A stretch of 64,000 nt of DNA from Agelas oroides (taxonomy: Eukaryota; Porifera; Demospongiae; Agelasida; Agelasidae), in assembly GCA_949130485.1 (NCBI GenBank), contig OX422197.1:6862991-6926990 (forward strand). The letters are read 5' to 3'. Below, one piece after another: positions 23,701-38,700 of this stretch; within the stretch, counting starts at the first letter, position 1, and each line of letters starts with the position of its first letter. Made by a program: the position numbers and the translations under genes. The notes beneath the pieces are model-generated. The model had not been told where the DNA came from. It did no database searches and was given only the letters and a program-made list of their open reading frames with translations.

Positions 23701-26700
23701 CTGTGGTGGTGGACGGTGTGAGAGGGTTAGAGACAGAGGCACACCTGTGGTGGTGGACTGTGTGAGAGGGTAGAGACAGAGGTACACCTGTGGTGGTGGA
23801 CTGTATGAGAGGGTAGAGACGGAGGTACACCTGTGGTGGTGGACTGTATGAGAGGGTAGAGACGGAGGTACACCTGTGGTGGTGGACTGTATGAGAGGGT
23901 AGAGACAGAGGTACACCTGTGGTGGTGGACTGTATGAGAGGGTAGAGACAGAGGTACACCTGTGGTGGTGGACTGTATGAGAGGGTAGAGACAGAGGTAC
24001 ACCTGTGGTGGTGGACTGTGTGAGAGGGTTAGAGACAGAGGCACACCTGTGGTGGTGGACTGTATGAGAGGGTAGAGACAGAGGTACACCTGTGGCGGTG
24101 GACTGTATGAGAGGGTAGAGACAGAGGTACACCTGTGGCGGTGGACTGTATGAGAGGGTAGAGACAGAGGTACACCTGTGGTGGTGGACTGTATGAGAGG
24201 GTAGAGACAGAGGTACACCTGTGGTGGTGGACTGTATGAGAGGGTAGAGACAGAGGTACACCTGTGGTGGTGGGTACCTGTTGTAGGAGAGGTGCTTGTG
24301 TGTACCAGAGAGCCTGGAAACCATGGCAATCCCTTATGGTGTTGTTGTATCAAGGTATACTGGTGTGATTGTCAGGGCCTTACCAAGGTGTTTCCCGCAA
24401 GGAGATAGACCATGTCCGCTCTGATAAAAGTTGGCAGCCAACTTCATTAGCATTTGAACTGCACCATATGCGGGAGTGTTACAACTACACACACTAATTC
24501 ATATACCATATTAGGAACAAGATCTGGTTTAGGTCTTTCTGTATGAAATGTGCAAAAATTAATGTCCAGTAAAAGTTACCAACCATACTGCTTTAGTTAA
24601 CCACCATAATATGGTATGTTGTTGAGGGGTATTGAAAAAACACAAAATTACAAGTTCCGTGCAAGTGTATTTTCTCCTGTGCTATGACTCACTCCTAGCC
24701 TCGGCAGTGTTAGTGAGGTAGGGTTGATGTTCTCTGTGTGTTCCTTGCTGTGGCCGCTACTTTGTTAGTGAGGTAGGGTTGATGTTCTCTGTGTGTTCCT
24801 TGCTGTGGCCGTTACTTTGTTAGTGAGGTAGGGTTGATGTTCTCTGTGTGTTCCTTGCTGTGGCCGCTACTTTGTTAGTGAGGTAGGGTTGATGTTCTCT
24901 GTGTGTTCCTTGCTGTGGCCGCTACTTTGTTAGTGAGGTAGGGTTGATGTTCTCTGTGTGTTCCTTGCTGTGGCCGCTACTTTGTTAGTGAGGTAGGGTT
25001 AATGTTCTCTGTGTGTTCCTTGCTGTGGCCGCTACTTTGTTATGTAGTTCTTGTCATTTAGCTGCATGATGACAGTTGACATCTTCAGTAGATAGTTTTC
25101 AGTACTGGGCTCTCGTCTCCCTTTCTATACACTAAATATTTAGCTATCTATGGGTAGAATACCTTGGTAAATTCAGCGTATATACTTGCAGCATGGTCGT
25201 GCTGGTCGTGCTGTCTGGCGCCAGTAGCTAACATTGCCAGGGGTCATCTGTTAGCTGAACTAACTCCTCCGTTATTATATGTAGCCATTTTGTGTATGGG
25301 AAAGAGCATAAACCATAGGCTGAACTTTGTCAGCAAAACAAACCGCATCAGGTACGGGGCTAAACAAACCAGTTCTCAGCCTCTCCAGGTATCACAGCAA
25401 TAAAAGCACAACAGCAATGTAGAGTCTTAGCTGGCTAACAATATTGGAAGATACAAATGAACCCGATTGAGGTAGCTTATATAGCTACTACAGAGGTCAG
25501 ACAAGTGCAAATTTGCAATTATTGTGGGTGCAGCTTCCATTTTGTTTTGCTGTTACGTTTTGTTTTTTTGATTTACTAACATCCCATCAGTGGCCATTAA
25601 TGAACAGTAAAATGATCGAGTGTCCCGCAACACTTGGTATTAACCCCCTCCTTCCTCATTGTGTTAAACAAGTTTGTTTTAGCCTCATCCCCAGGCCCCA
25701 CCTAAAAAATCAGGAATAGGGCCTGCAGCTGGTCACACTTGTAGAAAATATTTTGTGTGTTGAGTCAGCAGTCTTGTTTGGGATAGACAAATCAGATTCA
25801 TCCATTACCAATCACTGAGTTCTTGACCATGTGAAATATATATGTGTGTCCTGAATAGAAGCAGATCTGTTTCATATTTCGAGTGCCTCACCACATTTGA
25901 AGCACTGTATCACTAAACTTTCATTATGGGCGGGGCTCATACACACTTCATGGAAACATTAGTTATTCATGCGTCTACACGAAGCACGTATGAGCCCCAC
26001 CCTTAAAGGAAGTTTAGTGATGCAGCACTTTGAACATGGTAATGTGCTTGAAATACACAATGGAATGATTCTATCCAGACTGCCACACATAGTGTTACCC
26101 TCCTCCTCCCCCTCATTGTGTTCACTGTTTAGAGGTGTGTCATAGTTAGGAAGTAGTTTGTATGTTGTCATCAGTGCAGTACAAGTGGGTGTGGCAGTGA
26201 AATAAGCATTCATATCTGATGGGATGAGGCTAAGTTCACCATGATCCATGTTGCAGTCACGTCATCTTATTATTTTTAACCATCGGCAGCGTGATAGTTA
26301 AATACATTGGACCATTCAGTGTGGCTGGTCATGTGAAGTGGCTTATTGGCCAAATGGTTGAGGGAAAGAGCTAACTTAGGGTTAGGTTTATGGCTGGGGC
26401 CAGGGGATGCACAACATTTTTTCCCTCTGGTCTTATGAAATGTGATTAACATCTTTGTCTTTGTTGGTTCGGTAGTCTCGTATGGGTATTCAGTAAGATG
26501 ACGTAACCACAACATGGATTGCGGTGAACGTAGCCTCTCCCATATGTGATGGTAGCAATAAGGTTGGTTGACAAAGCATTTCACCAGCGTCATTCCCAGG
26601 CCCCTCCCAAACCTAGTTTGATTGTAGAACAGAGAGGACCTGAAATAATTAATCACATGGGTGATGTAGAGGATAGAGAGAAGGTAGAGAGGACTTAGTG

Positions 26701-29700
26701 GAATGTAGGCAGATCGTCAACTGTGCCCACACATGCAGTTATGCAATTGACAGTCATGTAGCTGTGTTCTGACAGGGAAGTTTTTTTGAGCAGTGTAGTA
26801 GTGAAAGTTTGAGGAAAGCCCGGAAAGGTGCATTCTTAGGGTTTGTTATCACTTTGAAAGCAATTCTCTAAAGGGTGCGTATGGCATTCAATTTGCCAGG
26901 TGAGCGAGGAAGTTAGCATAATTTACTAGTTTGTGTACACTCACCCATATGACTTGCCGTACTACCAGACAATGCAGTGTGGTCCTGTTCAGTCCCCGGC
27001 CGTAACACTTTCACAACTAACCAAGTGTATAATTTAGACGAAACTTAGGCTCATTCCCAGGTGAGCTCCTGGTCAACAAAACAATCAACAAAGTGTGGGG
27101 AATTTGAGTTGTTTGCCCACATGCAGTTAAGTTCTCTCCACCTGTGACGTTTCTCAATCACGTGTTAAATTTTACCATGCAGGCTTTCCTTTTTAGAATT
27201 TTGTCATTCACACATGGGAAGGCCTGGGAATGAGGCTAGTATTCAAATACTGAATTGGGGTAAACTACATTCACCTCCCCTCACTCTTCCCCCCCAACTC
27301 TGAGTGGCTAGTCCCATTCTGTGATGTGCTCATACAACACATCATATTGCCCTCCCACCTCATTGTGTTGTGTTTGTAGAGATGTGTTTTAATTAGAGAG
27401 TAGTTTACAGTACAGTTGGTGTGGTGTTGAAATCTCTTGATATTGCACACACATGGTCAGGATTTTTAGAAGCTAGGGAGGCACCAGAAACCTGGGGAAG
27501 GGTGCAGCAGCTCTGCTGATTTTCAAAGCCTTAGAAGAGCTCAGATGACTATGTCCAATCAAGTGGTAGTATTAACCTTGTTTCAGACTGAGAGTTTGAC
27601 ACCATATAAGGACATGTCCATGACATTATCATGTGTCCCAGCTCCATCATGTGTTGTTTAACACACTGTCACAAACGTAGCCTCGGCTCTTCCCACTACC
27701 CCTCCAGGAGAGCCTGGGAACAAGACTATCATGAACTAGTACCGACCATGCTCTGCACCAGCAAATCAAACACAACAGTGACACTTACTGATGGTAGAGT
27801 TTATGTGATGCTAGGCATATCATATAGATTCTGAATTTTTGGCCCTCCAAAGTGGTGTTCGTACGGAACCCCTCACTCCCCTCCCCTTTCCTCTCTGTGG
27901 GCTCAAATCTACTGATGTCACTCCCACAACAGAAATGACAGAATGTACATTCATACATCTGCCAGTAGCAGTGAAGTTAGTGGGATGGGATGGATAGAAC
28001 ATTTCCAAATTTGAGGATTGTATTCATGTGCCCTCCCACCTCAAATGTTAACTCTAGATTATGAATACACAATCTGAGAAGGTGCATAGCGAGGAAGGTT
28101 TCCAGGAAATTCTCTTTAGAGAAGGCACAAACAAATTTAGATCAAGATTGGTTTTGTTGCTGGTTTCACATGCTGAATTTTATGGACTTGTCACACACAC
28201 GAATTGCCGTTCAGGGTAGCCGTTGTGCTGTGATGATGAGCAGATTTGTATAAACCTATATAGTAGGGTATGCTGGTGGATAGCAAGCCAGATACAGGCT
28301 GACCATATGTATCACTAGTAGCTAATGACATGTCTTCACTTGGATTGAGCTTGAGTAGTAATTACTCTAAATGTAGCCAAAGTACAAACATTTACCAGTG
28401 TCTTCCCTCCCTCCCTCCCTCCCTCCCTCCCTCCCTCCCCCTCCCTCCCTCCCTCCCTCCCTCCCTCCCTCCCCCTCCCTCCCTCCCTCCCTCCCCCTCC
28501 CTCCCTCCCAATAATCTTGCATGTGTCCTCCGAATGCACACAACTCACACACGCACACACACATGCAGGCACACACACGCACACTTGCACACACGTGCAC
28601 AAATTCCGCACACGCAAGCACACGGACGCACACACATATACAAAGACACACAGACACAGACACACGCGCACACACACAAAGATACGCACGCACCCACACA
28701 CACACACACGAGTTCAACCAAAAGAACATTCCACTAAGTATCCAATACCCAATATCCTACATGTGTGTGTCCCCTTTCCGCCCCCTCCTTCCTCCCCTCT
28801 CCCTGTCCCTCCTCTCCTCCCTTCCCCTCCTTCCTCCCTCCCCCCTCCCTCACTCCTTTCCCCTTCCTTTCTACCCCCTCCTCCCACTCCTCTCCTTCCT
28901 CTCAGAGTAGCTCAGGATATCCTTTTAAGGTTATTGAGTGCACTCCTGAGACAATTTAGCACATTTACACTGCTGCTTCCTTCATGATTTACACTTTGGG
29001 ATTGGGCTCTGATATTTGATAATATTGACCAATTTTTGGATATGATATTGTCCCACTGGAACTGCTGCTTCTTGATTTACACTTGGGGGTTAGGCTCTCC
29101 CCACTCCTTCCTCGCCTTTCCACCCACTCCTTCCTTCCCCTGCCCCCAGTCCTTCCTCTCCCCTCCCCCCACTCCTTCCTCCCCCCTGCCTCCACTCCTT
29201 CCTCTCCCCTCCCCCCACTCCTTCCTCTCCCCTCCCCCCACTCCTTCCTCTCCCCTCCCCCCACTCCTTCCTCTCCCCTCCCCCCACTCCTTCCTCTCCC
29301 TTCTCCCCACTCCTTCCTCTCCCCTCCCCCCACTCCTTCCTCTCCCCTCCTCCCACTCCTTCCTCCCCCCTCCCCCCACTCCTTCCTCCCCCCTCCCCCC
29401 ACTCCTTAGTCTCATGCTCAGGCCCCACCTGAGAGGGTCTGGTGACATTCGACCGATCCCTCGGGCTTTATTAACATTGATTGCTTTCTGCGGAGAATTT
29501 TCCAACCACCAATCACATTGCAGAAAACACAATCTGTAGTGCAACACCGGAAATCCTTGGCTACTTCAACATGATGACACAGCACTTTTTGGGCATATAA
29601 ATTAGTTATCAGTTTGCAACTATGCATACACTAAGCTTTGAATTGTTAATTAACAAAGCCTGAGGAGTCAGCTGAATGTAACCAGACCCTCTCCTCGCAG

Positions 29701-32700
29701 TTGGGGTCTGGGCACGAGACTACCCACTCCTATCCTCCCTACCCCCTCCATGCCCACTCCTTCCTCCCCCCTCCTCCCACTCCTCTCCTTCCTGTCAGAG
29801 TAGCTCAGAATATCCTTTAAGGCCACTGATAGCATTCCTGAGCCAATTTAGCACTCCTTCCTCCCCCCTCTGTGCCCACTCCTCCCACTTCCATACGTGC
29901 CCCCTCCTTCCCCCCACTTCTTCCTCCCCCCTCCCCCACCCCTTCCCCGCCCACTCCCCAATCCTTCCCCTCTCCCCACTCCTCCCCCCCACTCCTCTCC
30001 TCCCCCTTCTGTGCCCCCTCCCTCTAATCCTCTCTTCCCTCTTGAGAAGCTCAGAATATTCTTTTAAGGTCATTGATTGCAGTTTTGAGCCAGATTTACA
30101 CTTTGAGATTGGGCTCTATTTATCATGACATTTTTAACCAACCTTTTGGATGTGATATTGTCCCACCCTCCTGTCCCGGCCTTCTCCTTTTCTCCTCCCC
30201 CCTTTTTCTCTCTCCTCTCCACCTTACACTCTCCCTCCCTCTCTTCCTCCCCACCTCCTTCCTCTCTTTCCCTCCCCCTTCCTCATCCTCCTCCTTTCTC
30301 CCCTCCTTTCCTCTTCCTCCTCCTCCTCCCCTCTTTCTCCCTTTTTCTCCCCTTTCTCCCTTTCCTCCTTCCCCTTTCCTCTCCCCCTTCTCCCACCCAC
30401 TTCCCCCCCCCCCCCCCCCCCCGTTCTTTTTCTCTTCCCCATGTTTCTTTCCCGTTCTCTCCTCCCTCTCAGAGGAGCTCAGAATATTCTTTTAAGGCCA
30501 TTGATTACATTCCTGAGCCAATTTAGCACATTCACACTGCTGCTTCCTTCATGATTTACACTTGGGGATTGGGCTCTATTCATCATGATATTTGATATTT
30601 TTGACCAACTTTTTGGATGTGATATTGTCCCACCCTCCTGTCCTAGCCTTCCCCTTTTCTTCTCCCCCCTTTCCCTCTCTCCCTCTCTCCTCTCCACCTT
30701 ACCCTCTCCCTCCCTCTCTTCTTGCCTACCTCCTCTCTTCCCCTCCCCCTTCCTCCTTTCTCCTCTCCCTTCCTCTTCCTCCTCCTCCTCCCCTCTTTCT
30801 CCTCCTCCCCTCTTTCTCCTCCTCCTCCCCTCTTTCTCCCTTTTTCTCCCCTTTCTCCCTTTCCTCCTTCCCCTTCTCCCCCCCACTCCCCCCCTTCTTT
30901 TTCTCTTCCCCATGTTTCTTTCCCGTTCTCTCCTCCCTTTCTTTTCCCATCCGGCCATCTTCCTCCCCTCCCCTTTCCCTTCCCTCTCCCTTTACCCGTT
31001 TCCTCTCCACTCCATCCTCTTCCCCCTTTCCCATCACATCCTTATTCACCCCCCCCCCCACTTCTCCCCTTCCGCCCTTCCCTTCAAACAGTAGCACTTA
31101 CATTTGCAGCAATATCCTTGACAACCACCATGATATAATGATTAGCCGCAGCATTTTTTCCTCACAGGCAGCCTTCAGTAATTTCAATGATGGTTTTCCA
31201 ATCAGTTTCGGTAGCAAATCCCTTCTTTCCACAGCATGCTGACCATTCAGACAATGGGTTAAAATGGTCTAGAGGATAATTATAGTCCCTGCCTTCTAAA
31301 TGGAATGCTGTTCAGAGCCAATTATTGCTAAATGCTTACATTGAAAAGCAGTGACACATGGGGCTAGTGTGACCCACTATCAACTTTAGTGTTTGGTGAC
31401 ATTGTGAGGGGGTGGAGTGTGTGGACGTACATGTATTACATGATTCAATGTATGTGTTTATGGAAGTGTACCACCTAAAGAAAAAGAAAGGTGACCAAAT
31501 TTGACATTGAGCTTTAGGTTAATGGGAGGTTCCCCCTTTCCCTTCACATCCTCATTCACCCCTTCCTCCCCCCCCCCCCCCCCCCCCCCCCGACTTCTCC
31601 CCTTCCGCCCTTCCCTTTCAAACAGTAGCACTAAAATTTGCAGCAATAACTTTTTTGACAACCACCATGATATAACGATTAGCCGCAGCATTTTTTCCCT
31701 CACAGGCAGCCTTCAGTAATTTCAATGATGGTTTTCCAATCAGTTTCGGTAGCAAATCCCCTCTTTCCACAGCATGCTGACCATTCAGACAATGGGTTAA
31801 AGGATAATTATAGTCCCTGCCTTCTAAATGGAATGCTGTTCAGAGCCAATTAGTGCTAAATGCTTACATTGAAAAGCAGTGACACATGTGGCTAGTGTTT
31901 ACAAGTGTGACCCACTGTCAACTTTAGTGTTTGGTGACATTGTGAGGGGGTGGGATGTGTGTGGACGTACATGTATTACATGATTCAATGTATGTATTGA
32001 TGGAAGTGTACCACCTAAAGAAAATGAAAAGTGACCAAATTTGACATTGAGCTTTAGGTTAATGAGAGGTTGCCCACAGTTGAGTGTCCTCACAGCAGTC
32101 ACTTTGTAGCAGAAGTGGCCCAGTGTGAGTACAGACATACATTGCTGTAATGGTATCAAGCTTGTGTGGAGAGATACATGTCAGAGGAGATGCTGTTTGT
32201 TCTCTTGTTCTCTCCTCAGAAAAAGGCATCAATTCAGCAGGAGATAACAGGCCATCTCAGTCACAGAGAATTGGAGGCAAAGTTGAGTGAGATGGAGGGG
32301 GAGATCATGAGGGCTAAACAGGAGCAAGAAAAGTGGCAGATGCAGATAGACATCCATAAGCTACTACTCCAAGATACATCTCAAGAGCAAGATAAAGGTA
32401 GGACACATGGCACCAGTCATGTTCAAAGGACATGTGTAAAATTGTACTGCTGATTATAGTAACTAGTTCAGTAGTTTCCTACTGTAGGCACTCTAATCTA
32501 ATCTCAAACCAAGAATTTCCAATAATGGGTTACTCTACTGAGACTAATTTGCTACAAGAGCGCATAAGAACTGGTGGCTTGTGTAAAAGCGTGTAACTCC
32601 AATAGAAGCCCGTAGTCTGGTCAAAATTATTGAACCGTACTAAAAATAGAACACCTGGTCACATGCTTAGCAACAATGCCTTATGATCCACGCACCATAC

Positions 32701-35700
32701 CCAGTACATGTTACTATTTTTAGTACTGGGGATAAATTCCAACTGGTTTCAAATTTTACAGAGTTACACGCTCTTACTGTAGCTGCCTGTTCTTATGCAC
32801 TCTTGTTGCTATTATTGCATTACACAAGAACTGCCGTAGAACTACATGTATCCTCGTTGCCAGGCCCATCTGAAAATCAGGAAAGGGCATGATCACAGTC
32901 CCATATGTGCTGAGTCAGCATTATGTAGCAAAGAACAATGATTACATACCTTACATGAGACCATTTGGTAGCCAGCTACTGTTGATAATGGTGGTACAGA
33001 GTGTGTGAAAAGACCTTGCCAAGGGGTGACTGGAGGCTACTCCTGGAAGGTGAGAGTAGCAGTCCAAGCACACGAAATTTGGAAATTTGAGGCCTACAGG
33101 AAGTCTTCTAGCCTAGTTTCCAGTCTTGAAACAAGGGTACCATAGAATTTCTAATAATTCGTACACCCTATTAATTCGTACACCCCCCCTTTTCAGGGAA
33201 AAACGGTAATTTACGTACTCTAATTTATTCGTACATGTAAAAATGAAATTATTATTGTGTACAGCGTCCACAAATGCGAATGAACACATTCTTTTGGCTC
33301 TTGGTTCTGATCGTAAGGGCAGGGACAATGTCGAAATAAGCCGGGGTAGGGGTCAGTCCGCGTGTTCCCGCAGGTTTATTCGTGTGAAGCCTCGCGAGAC
33401 TAACATTCAGCGAATGCTGTAAGTTCATTCTTCGATGTCGGCTAAGAGTCTTAGTGCGACTGACATTTTTATGTGAAGTGTAAGTTGTGGAGCCTCATAA
33501 ACTTCAAGTTGCTAGCCCAGCGTAGGCATATGTATACATGTATGTATGCATGTAGATCGAAGCCAAAGTTACTTGTTACTAGTTGTTATACATAATGGCA
33601 GCTAACTGAAGCTAGAAAAGTACCTGAGGGTGGGGGTCTGGTCACACTTGCAAACTTGTGAAAGGCTGTTTTGGTCACACTTGTAACCTTCTCGTAAGCA
33701 CTGACCTAGCATAGAGTTAGTCTAGTGAGTTAGATCCTCTCTTTGTGTGGGCTAACGACTGCAGCGGTAGGCAATGTATGGAGACCATGAGTTTAACACA
33801 GGTATTCGTAATTTGTCACATGACTACACACGAGTAGCTTGTGAACTTCTTAAAAGGCTGTTTCAGAGGAACAAAAGAGTTTCTTCAAAAAGAAAAGAGA
33901 TTTGTCATGTCTTATTGGAATATTCCAGGAAGTTATCTTGCCTGTCACAGAAGTGACCAAATAAAATACATTCAACACACGCTGGAAGGTTGCAAGTGTG
34001 ACCTGTAGCCCCAACCTTCCCTGTTTTGTTTAAGATACAGGCCTGGGAACTATGTAAAGGTTTCTTTTACCTCTATTTGTAATTTTTTTTGCAGTGTACT
34101 TACACATGTGCACCTTGCTCTGTGTGTGTCCCATCAGCAATGAAAAACCACAACTACCCATGTGATTAGATGTGTACAAATACACATGCGAATTAGAAGA
34201 TGTACCATACACACTCACTAATATGCCTATTGCAGTGAATGCACAGTCACCCTCCCTCTCTTTTACCCCTAAGTTCTTACAAAGGTCATTTTTCACTTGT
34301 TTAATTACCCTGTGGTGAGCACCTTGTAGAATGGTATCTTGTGCATGCTGATCATGTGGTGTGGTATCACACATGGTTAGTGTGCTATTCACGTGGCCCG
34401 GTGTCACATGGTTAGTGTGCTATTCACGTGGTGTGGTGTCACATGGTTAGTGTGCTGTTGATATGGTGTGGTGTCACATGGTTAGTGTGCTGTTTGTATG
34501 GTGGGTGTCACATGGTTAGTGTGCTGTTGATATGGTGTGGTGTCACATGGTTAGTCTGGTGTTGATATGGTGGGTGTCACATGGTTAATGTGCTATTCAT
34601 GTGGTGTGGTGTCACATGGTTAGTGTGCTGTTGATATGGTGTGGTGTCACATGGTTAGTCTGCTGTTCACGTGGTGTGGTGTCACATGGTTATTCTGCTC
34701 GTAGTAAGGTGTTGGTAGTACCATAAGCTGGGGGGAAACTTTTTTTGCCTAATAAATTATTCCGGGTTTCTTTGTCCATAATTTAAGTCTACATAATGAA
34801 CAAGACCTCCAAGGATACCATGCATGTTCCATTCATGGCTCTGGCTACCACCATTATTGGTCAACAAGTTCTTACATGTGAAGGACAGCAAACCAATAAC
34901 TGACTATGCCACTGTGGCTGTCACAAAGGAAAGCATTTAAAATTTTGTGGTTGGCATGGGTATTATTTAATAAAACGGAAAATTTTTCTAGCATGTTCTT
35001 GAGCATTCAGCGTAGGAGGGTGCCTTAGACACTACGTTCTTTGAAGCACTTAAAGTGCTGTATTGCTGAAATTATATGTAGATTTTTTAATATTCATTCT
35101 GCAAATATTCATCACTTCTTTCATAATACCCACATGTTCATGAGAATGTCTGATAATCACGTTCATGGTTATTTACAAGCCACATCCTTGCTACAGTATC
35201 ACTGAATGGGGCGATGAAGAATCAGTGATCAATTTTAGTACCATACATGGTCATGCATGGGCACACACACACATAATCCAGAGGATCTCATGGAAAGTCG
35301 CAGGATCTTCCATAGACTTTCTTTCACAGAGGTTCTACACAGTCTAGAGGAATATCTCAGGACCTCCCATAGGCCCCCCTCGTCAAAGAGACCTTCACAC
35401 AGTTCCTGAAATTTCCATGAACTCTGGCCTCCACATCGTCCAGAGTATCTCATGGGAAGTCATAGATTCTCCCATTGATTTCCTCTTCACATGGGTATCC
35501 ACATAGTCCAGAAGACTTCCCTTAAGGTTCCGCTTTATGGAGACCTCCACACAACCCAGAGGGTACCAGTAGCAGACCCAGGATTTTCCATGGACTTCTC
35601 TTCACAGGGTTCTCCACACAATCCAAAGGATGTCATGGAAAGTTCCAGACCTCTCATGGGCTTCCTCTTCACAAAGATCTCTACACAATCCAGAGTTCAT

Positions 35701-38700
35701 TGGAAGTCCAGATAGGATGGGATGTTATGTGATGTTCACAATACATCATACAGCAAATTTTCTGCTACTTTAACTCACAAAGGGACCGAAGATTGTGTCC
35801 CCTCAATCTTATCTCTTTATGAAAACAATTATTACATCACCAGGATGTGCTGACTACAAGCTATAGTAATAAGTATACCTAGACACTAAACCAAGAAACA
35901 TGAGACTCCAGAAACTCTGACATGTCGTCAAGTATACCCCAACACACGTGTACTTCAATATATGCTGCCACTTCTGATTGCAATCAAACTTTTGTCATTT
36001 CTGGACAAATCCATTCAATTCTCTCAGCCCAGCGTAAGTGCAGCAGCTACCTCATCGGCAGTTTCCTTCTAAATGCTCACAGTACATATAGAGGATTGTG
36101 AGGGTTGGTGGTTGTCTGGTTGCCGTAGCTGAGTGGCAGAGCACTGGCGGCTCAAGCCAGAGGTGTCCTGGGTTCAACTCCCGGCAGCTGCTGGTCTTTT
36201 CACTTTCCTCTATTTTCGCCTCATAACATTCTAGGTGGTAGTGACACATATTGCATTTATCAACACTTCAACAGCACTATGATGCACGACTGGTATTAAA
36301 ACATCAGAGTAGGATGGATGGTATTATTTCTCCTTTAGTATTAAACGAGCAAAGTAACCACACCCCAAGATGTTCATAGGAGGTTAGTGCTGCAGGCTTA
36401 CCTTGGCTCAAACACTTTAGAGTTCAGTACTATACATAGGTGAAATCTTTGTTAGTAGGCTTTAGGAAAACAAAGTTCACTGCTACTTAGCTACAAGACC
36501 TGAAGTAGAAAGCCTTAGCGTTTAGAGTTTTGTGGTTTCTTAAAAAAGCTTTACCCTCAAGGGAGGAGCCGGACATCAGTTTATCAATCGTGAATAGAAA
36601 GGCACGCCTTCACCTGCTTTGTACTCGCGCATTGCGTGCATAATAACAGCCCAAAGCGCTGTAGCGCGCTCAATACACGCAATGATTTTATACGTAGTAT
36701 ATTGAACGTGTGACGTCACGTATGCGGAAAAATCGCTTCGGGAGTCACTGTGAGGGGTGAGGGTGGTGTAGCTGGTGAAGGGAAGAGTTGTTGCTTTACC
36801 AAAGTTTCATTCATGGGGTAAGTGCACCATGCCATTAACGAATATCAACTCAGATTGGATGTTCAACGCTTCCTCCGGCCTGTGTATTATATTGGGTTAT
36901 ATTAATTAGTTATATTATTTACGCGGGTCCTTTAAGTTGCATCTTGGGGTTATTCTTGGGGTTATTCTTGGGGTTATTCTTGGGGTTATTTGTGGGTCCT
37001 TTAAGTTGCATCTTGGGGTGTAACCAGGTGTATGTACCGTTTTTTTTTTTAACCAAACCAAGCTTTGGTGAAGGTGTATCAACAGGATTGTCCATATCAG
37101 GATAACTTCCAGACTTCACCAGACTTCAGAACTACCTGGTTAGTAATGACAGGATGAGCAGGAGAAGGGTGGCCAGAAATTACATGAATATCAACTACGC
37201 CACTCAATCAGCACGGGTGATGGGAACTTCACTACTAGCACCACTAGATTTAGACTCCAAGGACACAAGTGGACTGCAGAGCATAGTCCTTCTTTGGATG
37301 AACTTAGTAATTAGTAATGAGCAAATGTGATACATCTACCCCAAACAAAAACCTGACTCAGCACATATTAAATTGGAAATTTTGCAAGTGTGATCAGGCC
37401 CTTGTTCCGGCTGTAAGGCAGGTCCTGGGAAGGATGAGATTACTTTAGTATAGTGTCAGTGCCTGTTCCTTTTGAGTACAAAGGTGCATTTACATCGTGG
37501 ATGAGACATTGGTGATACTGAGAAATGGCAACCCCAACAACAACTGCTCATTCTTTTCCTGTACCCAGTTTTATCTGAGGTCAAGGATTCCACAAGTATC
37601 AACGAATACAGACACCCAGAAATGAACACGACCACTATTCAGTAGCTTTTTCGAAGAGGAAAAGTGGGCACTTAGCTACCATGGAAACGTCAAAAGAATA
37701 TTGCTTGTTTGTCTTGGTCATCTAGTATTTCGCTTTTTGATGGTTGTGTGCTAGAATTTCAAGAACTTGGAAGCAGAGCATTCTTCAGCAGCTTGGTGAA
37801 GTATTTCATCCTTGCTGTCACTGCTATCTCTTAAACTTCAACTTGCTGATGCAAAGGGTTAGTGCCAATGGCTTATTAAGTTGCCAAATGCAAGTCACAG
37901 TGCACCATTAAAAGGTATTTTCTGATTATGACCTTACATTACAGTTGGGATGATTAATTTTTATTGTTGCGTTCCATTATTATTATTACTTGAGTGACTC
38001 GTATTAAATGCACCAGAATAAAGCCAGTCAGAAGTGCACCTGCATACCAGGTATAGTATACACTTTCACTTTTAGGACCGTATATGGTCATGCATGCGTA
38101 CCCCAATCCCAGGTTCTATACTAATGGTAAGGAAATTTCAGCTCAGTTGTTTGGGTTCCTCCAACAGCAGCATTGCGTCGTGTCACTTTTCATGATCAGA
38201 CCACCAGCACTTTGAATCAGGCCACTACTACACTACTACCTTACTGAATGATTTGATGAATCAAACTTGCCATTGCACAGAACCAAAGTGTCTGAAGAAT
38301 CCAGAATCTCACTAGCTCAAACTCTGATTGACAGCAAGAGGCCAGCCTCAGTTGTACGACCTCCATCCCATCTTCGTCTGCTGCACAACTAGCATTGTCC
38401 TTGTCTAGCAAATTTGTGACCACCTCAAGAATGCCCCACAGTGAATATTATGAGAAGGGCAAACTCCGTGGCATAACCCCTTACAAACCTTGTGAGCTTG
38501 ACTCACACGATGCAGTCACATCCAAGAGAAGGCAATCGCACACACAGGTCATACACATACATCTCCTTTTCACTCCAGAAAGTATTCTAGCCTAGCTGTC
38601 ACAACAAGCTTGCTACAACTGTAAACTGCTCTAGCTTTTCGTCAAGCTGAGCAGGAGAAAGGTGGCCAGAAATTACATGAATATCAACTATACCACTGAA

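Larger units (their letters stand above)
23113..32219. other. Intron 9 of gene A (9.1 kb), repeat-dense
   Basis: Holds two inverted-repeat MITEs, 43-bp and 55-bp minisatellites, MITE arms near 25,680, 26,585, 27,050-27,240 and 27,675-27,730, a 2.7-kb pyrimidine-rich zone and a 0.54-kb tandem duplication. No exon could be supported. Confidence 0.6.

Noticed and set aside
23545..24353. 259- and 208-residue minus-strand ORFs
   Set aside because: Products of a 43-bp minisatellite that lacks stop codons; the 43-residue period is purely arithmetic and the array is inside an intron of gene A.
28989..31242. Pro/Ser/Leu- or Gly/Glu/Arg-rich ORFs up to 216 residues
   Set aside because: Compositional reading of pyrimidine-rich minisatellites without stops; all frames are equally open.
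33774..33956. 60-residue plus-strand ORF
   Set aside because: Lies in intron 10 without splice signals or a recognisable family; probably chance.
36119..36192. Functional tRNA gene
   Set aside because: Acceptor-stem mismatches, no U33 and a long variable loop; more like a SINE head or pseudogene.
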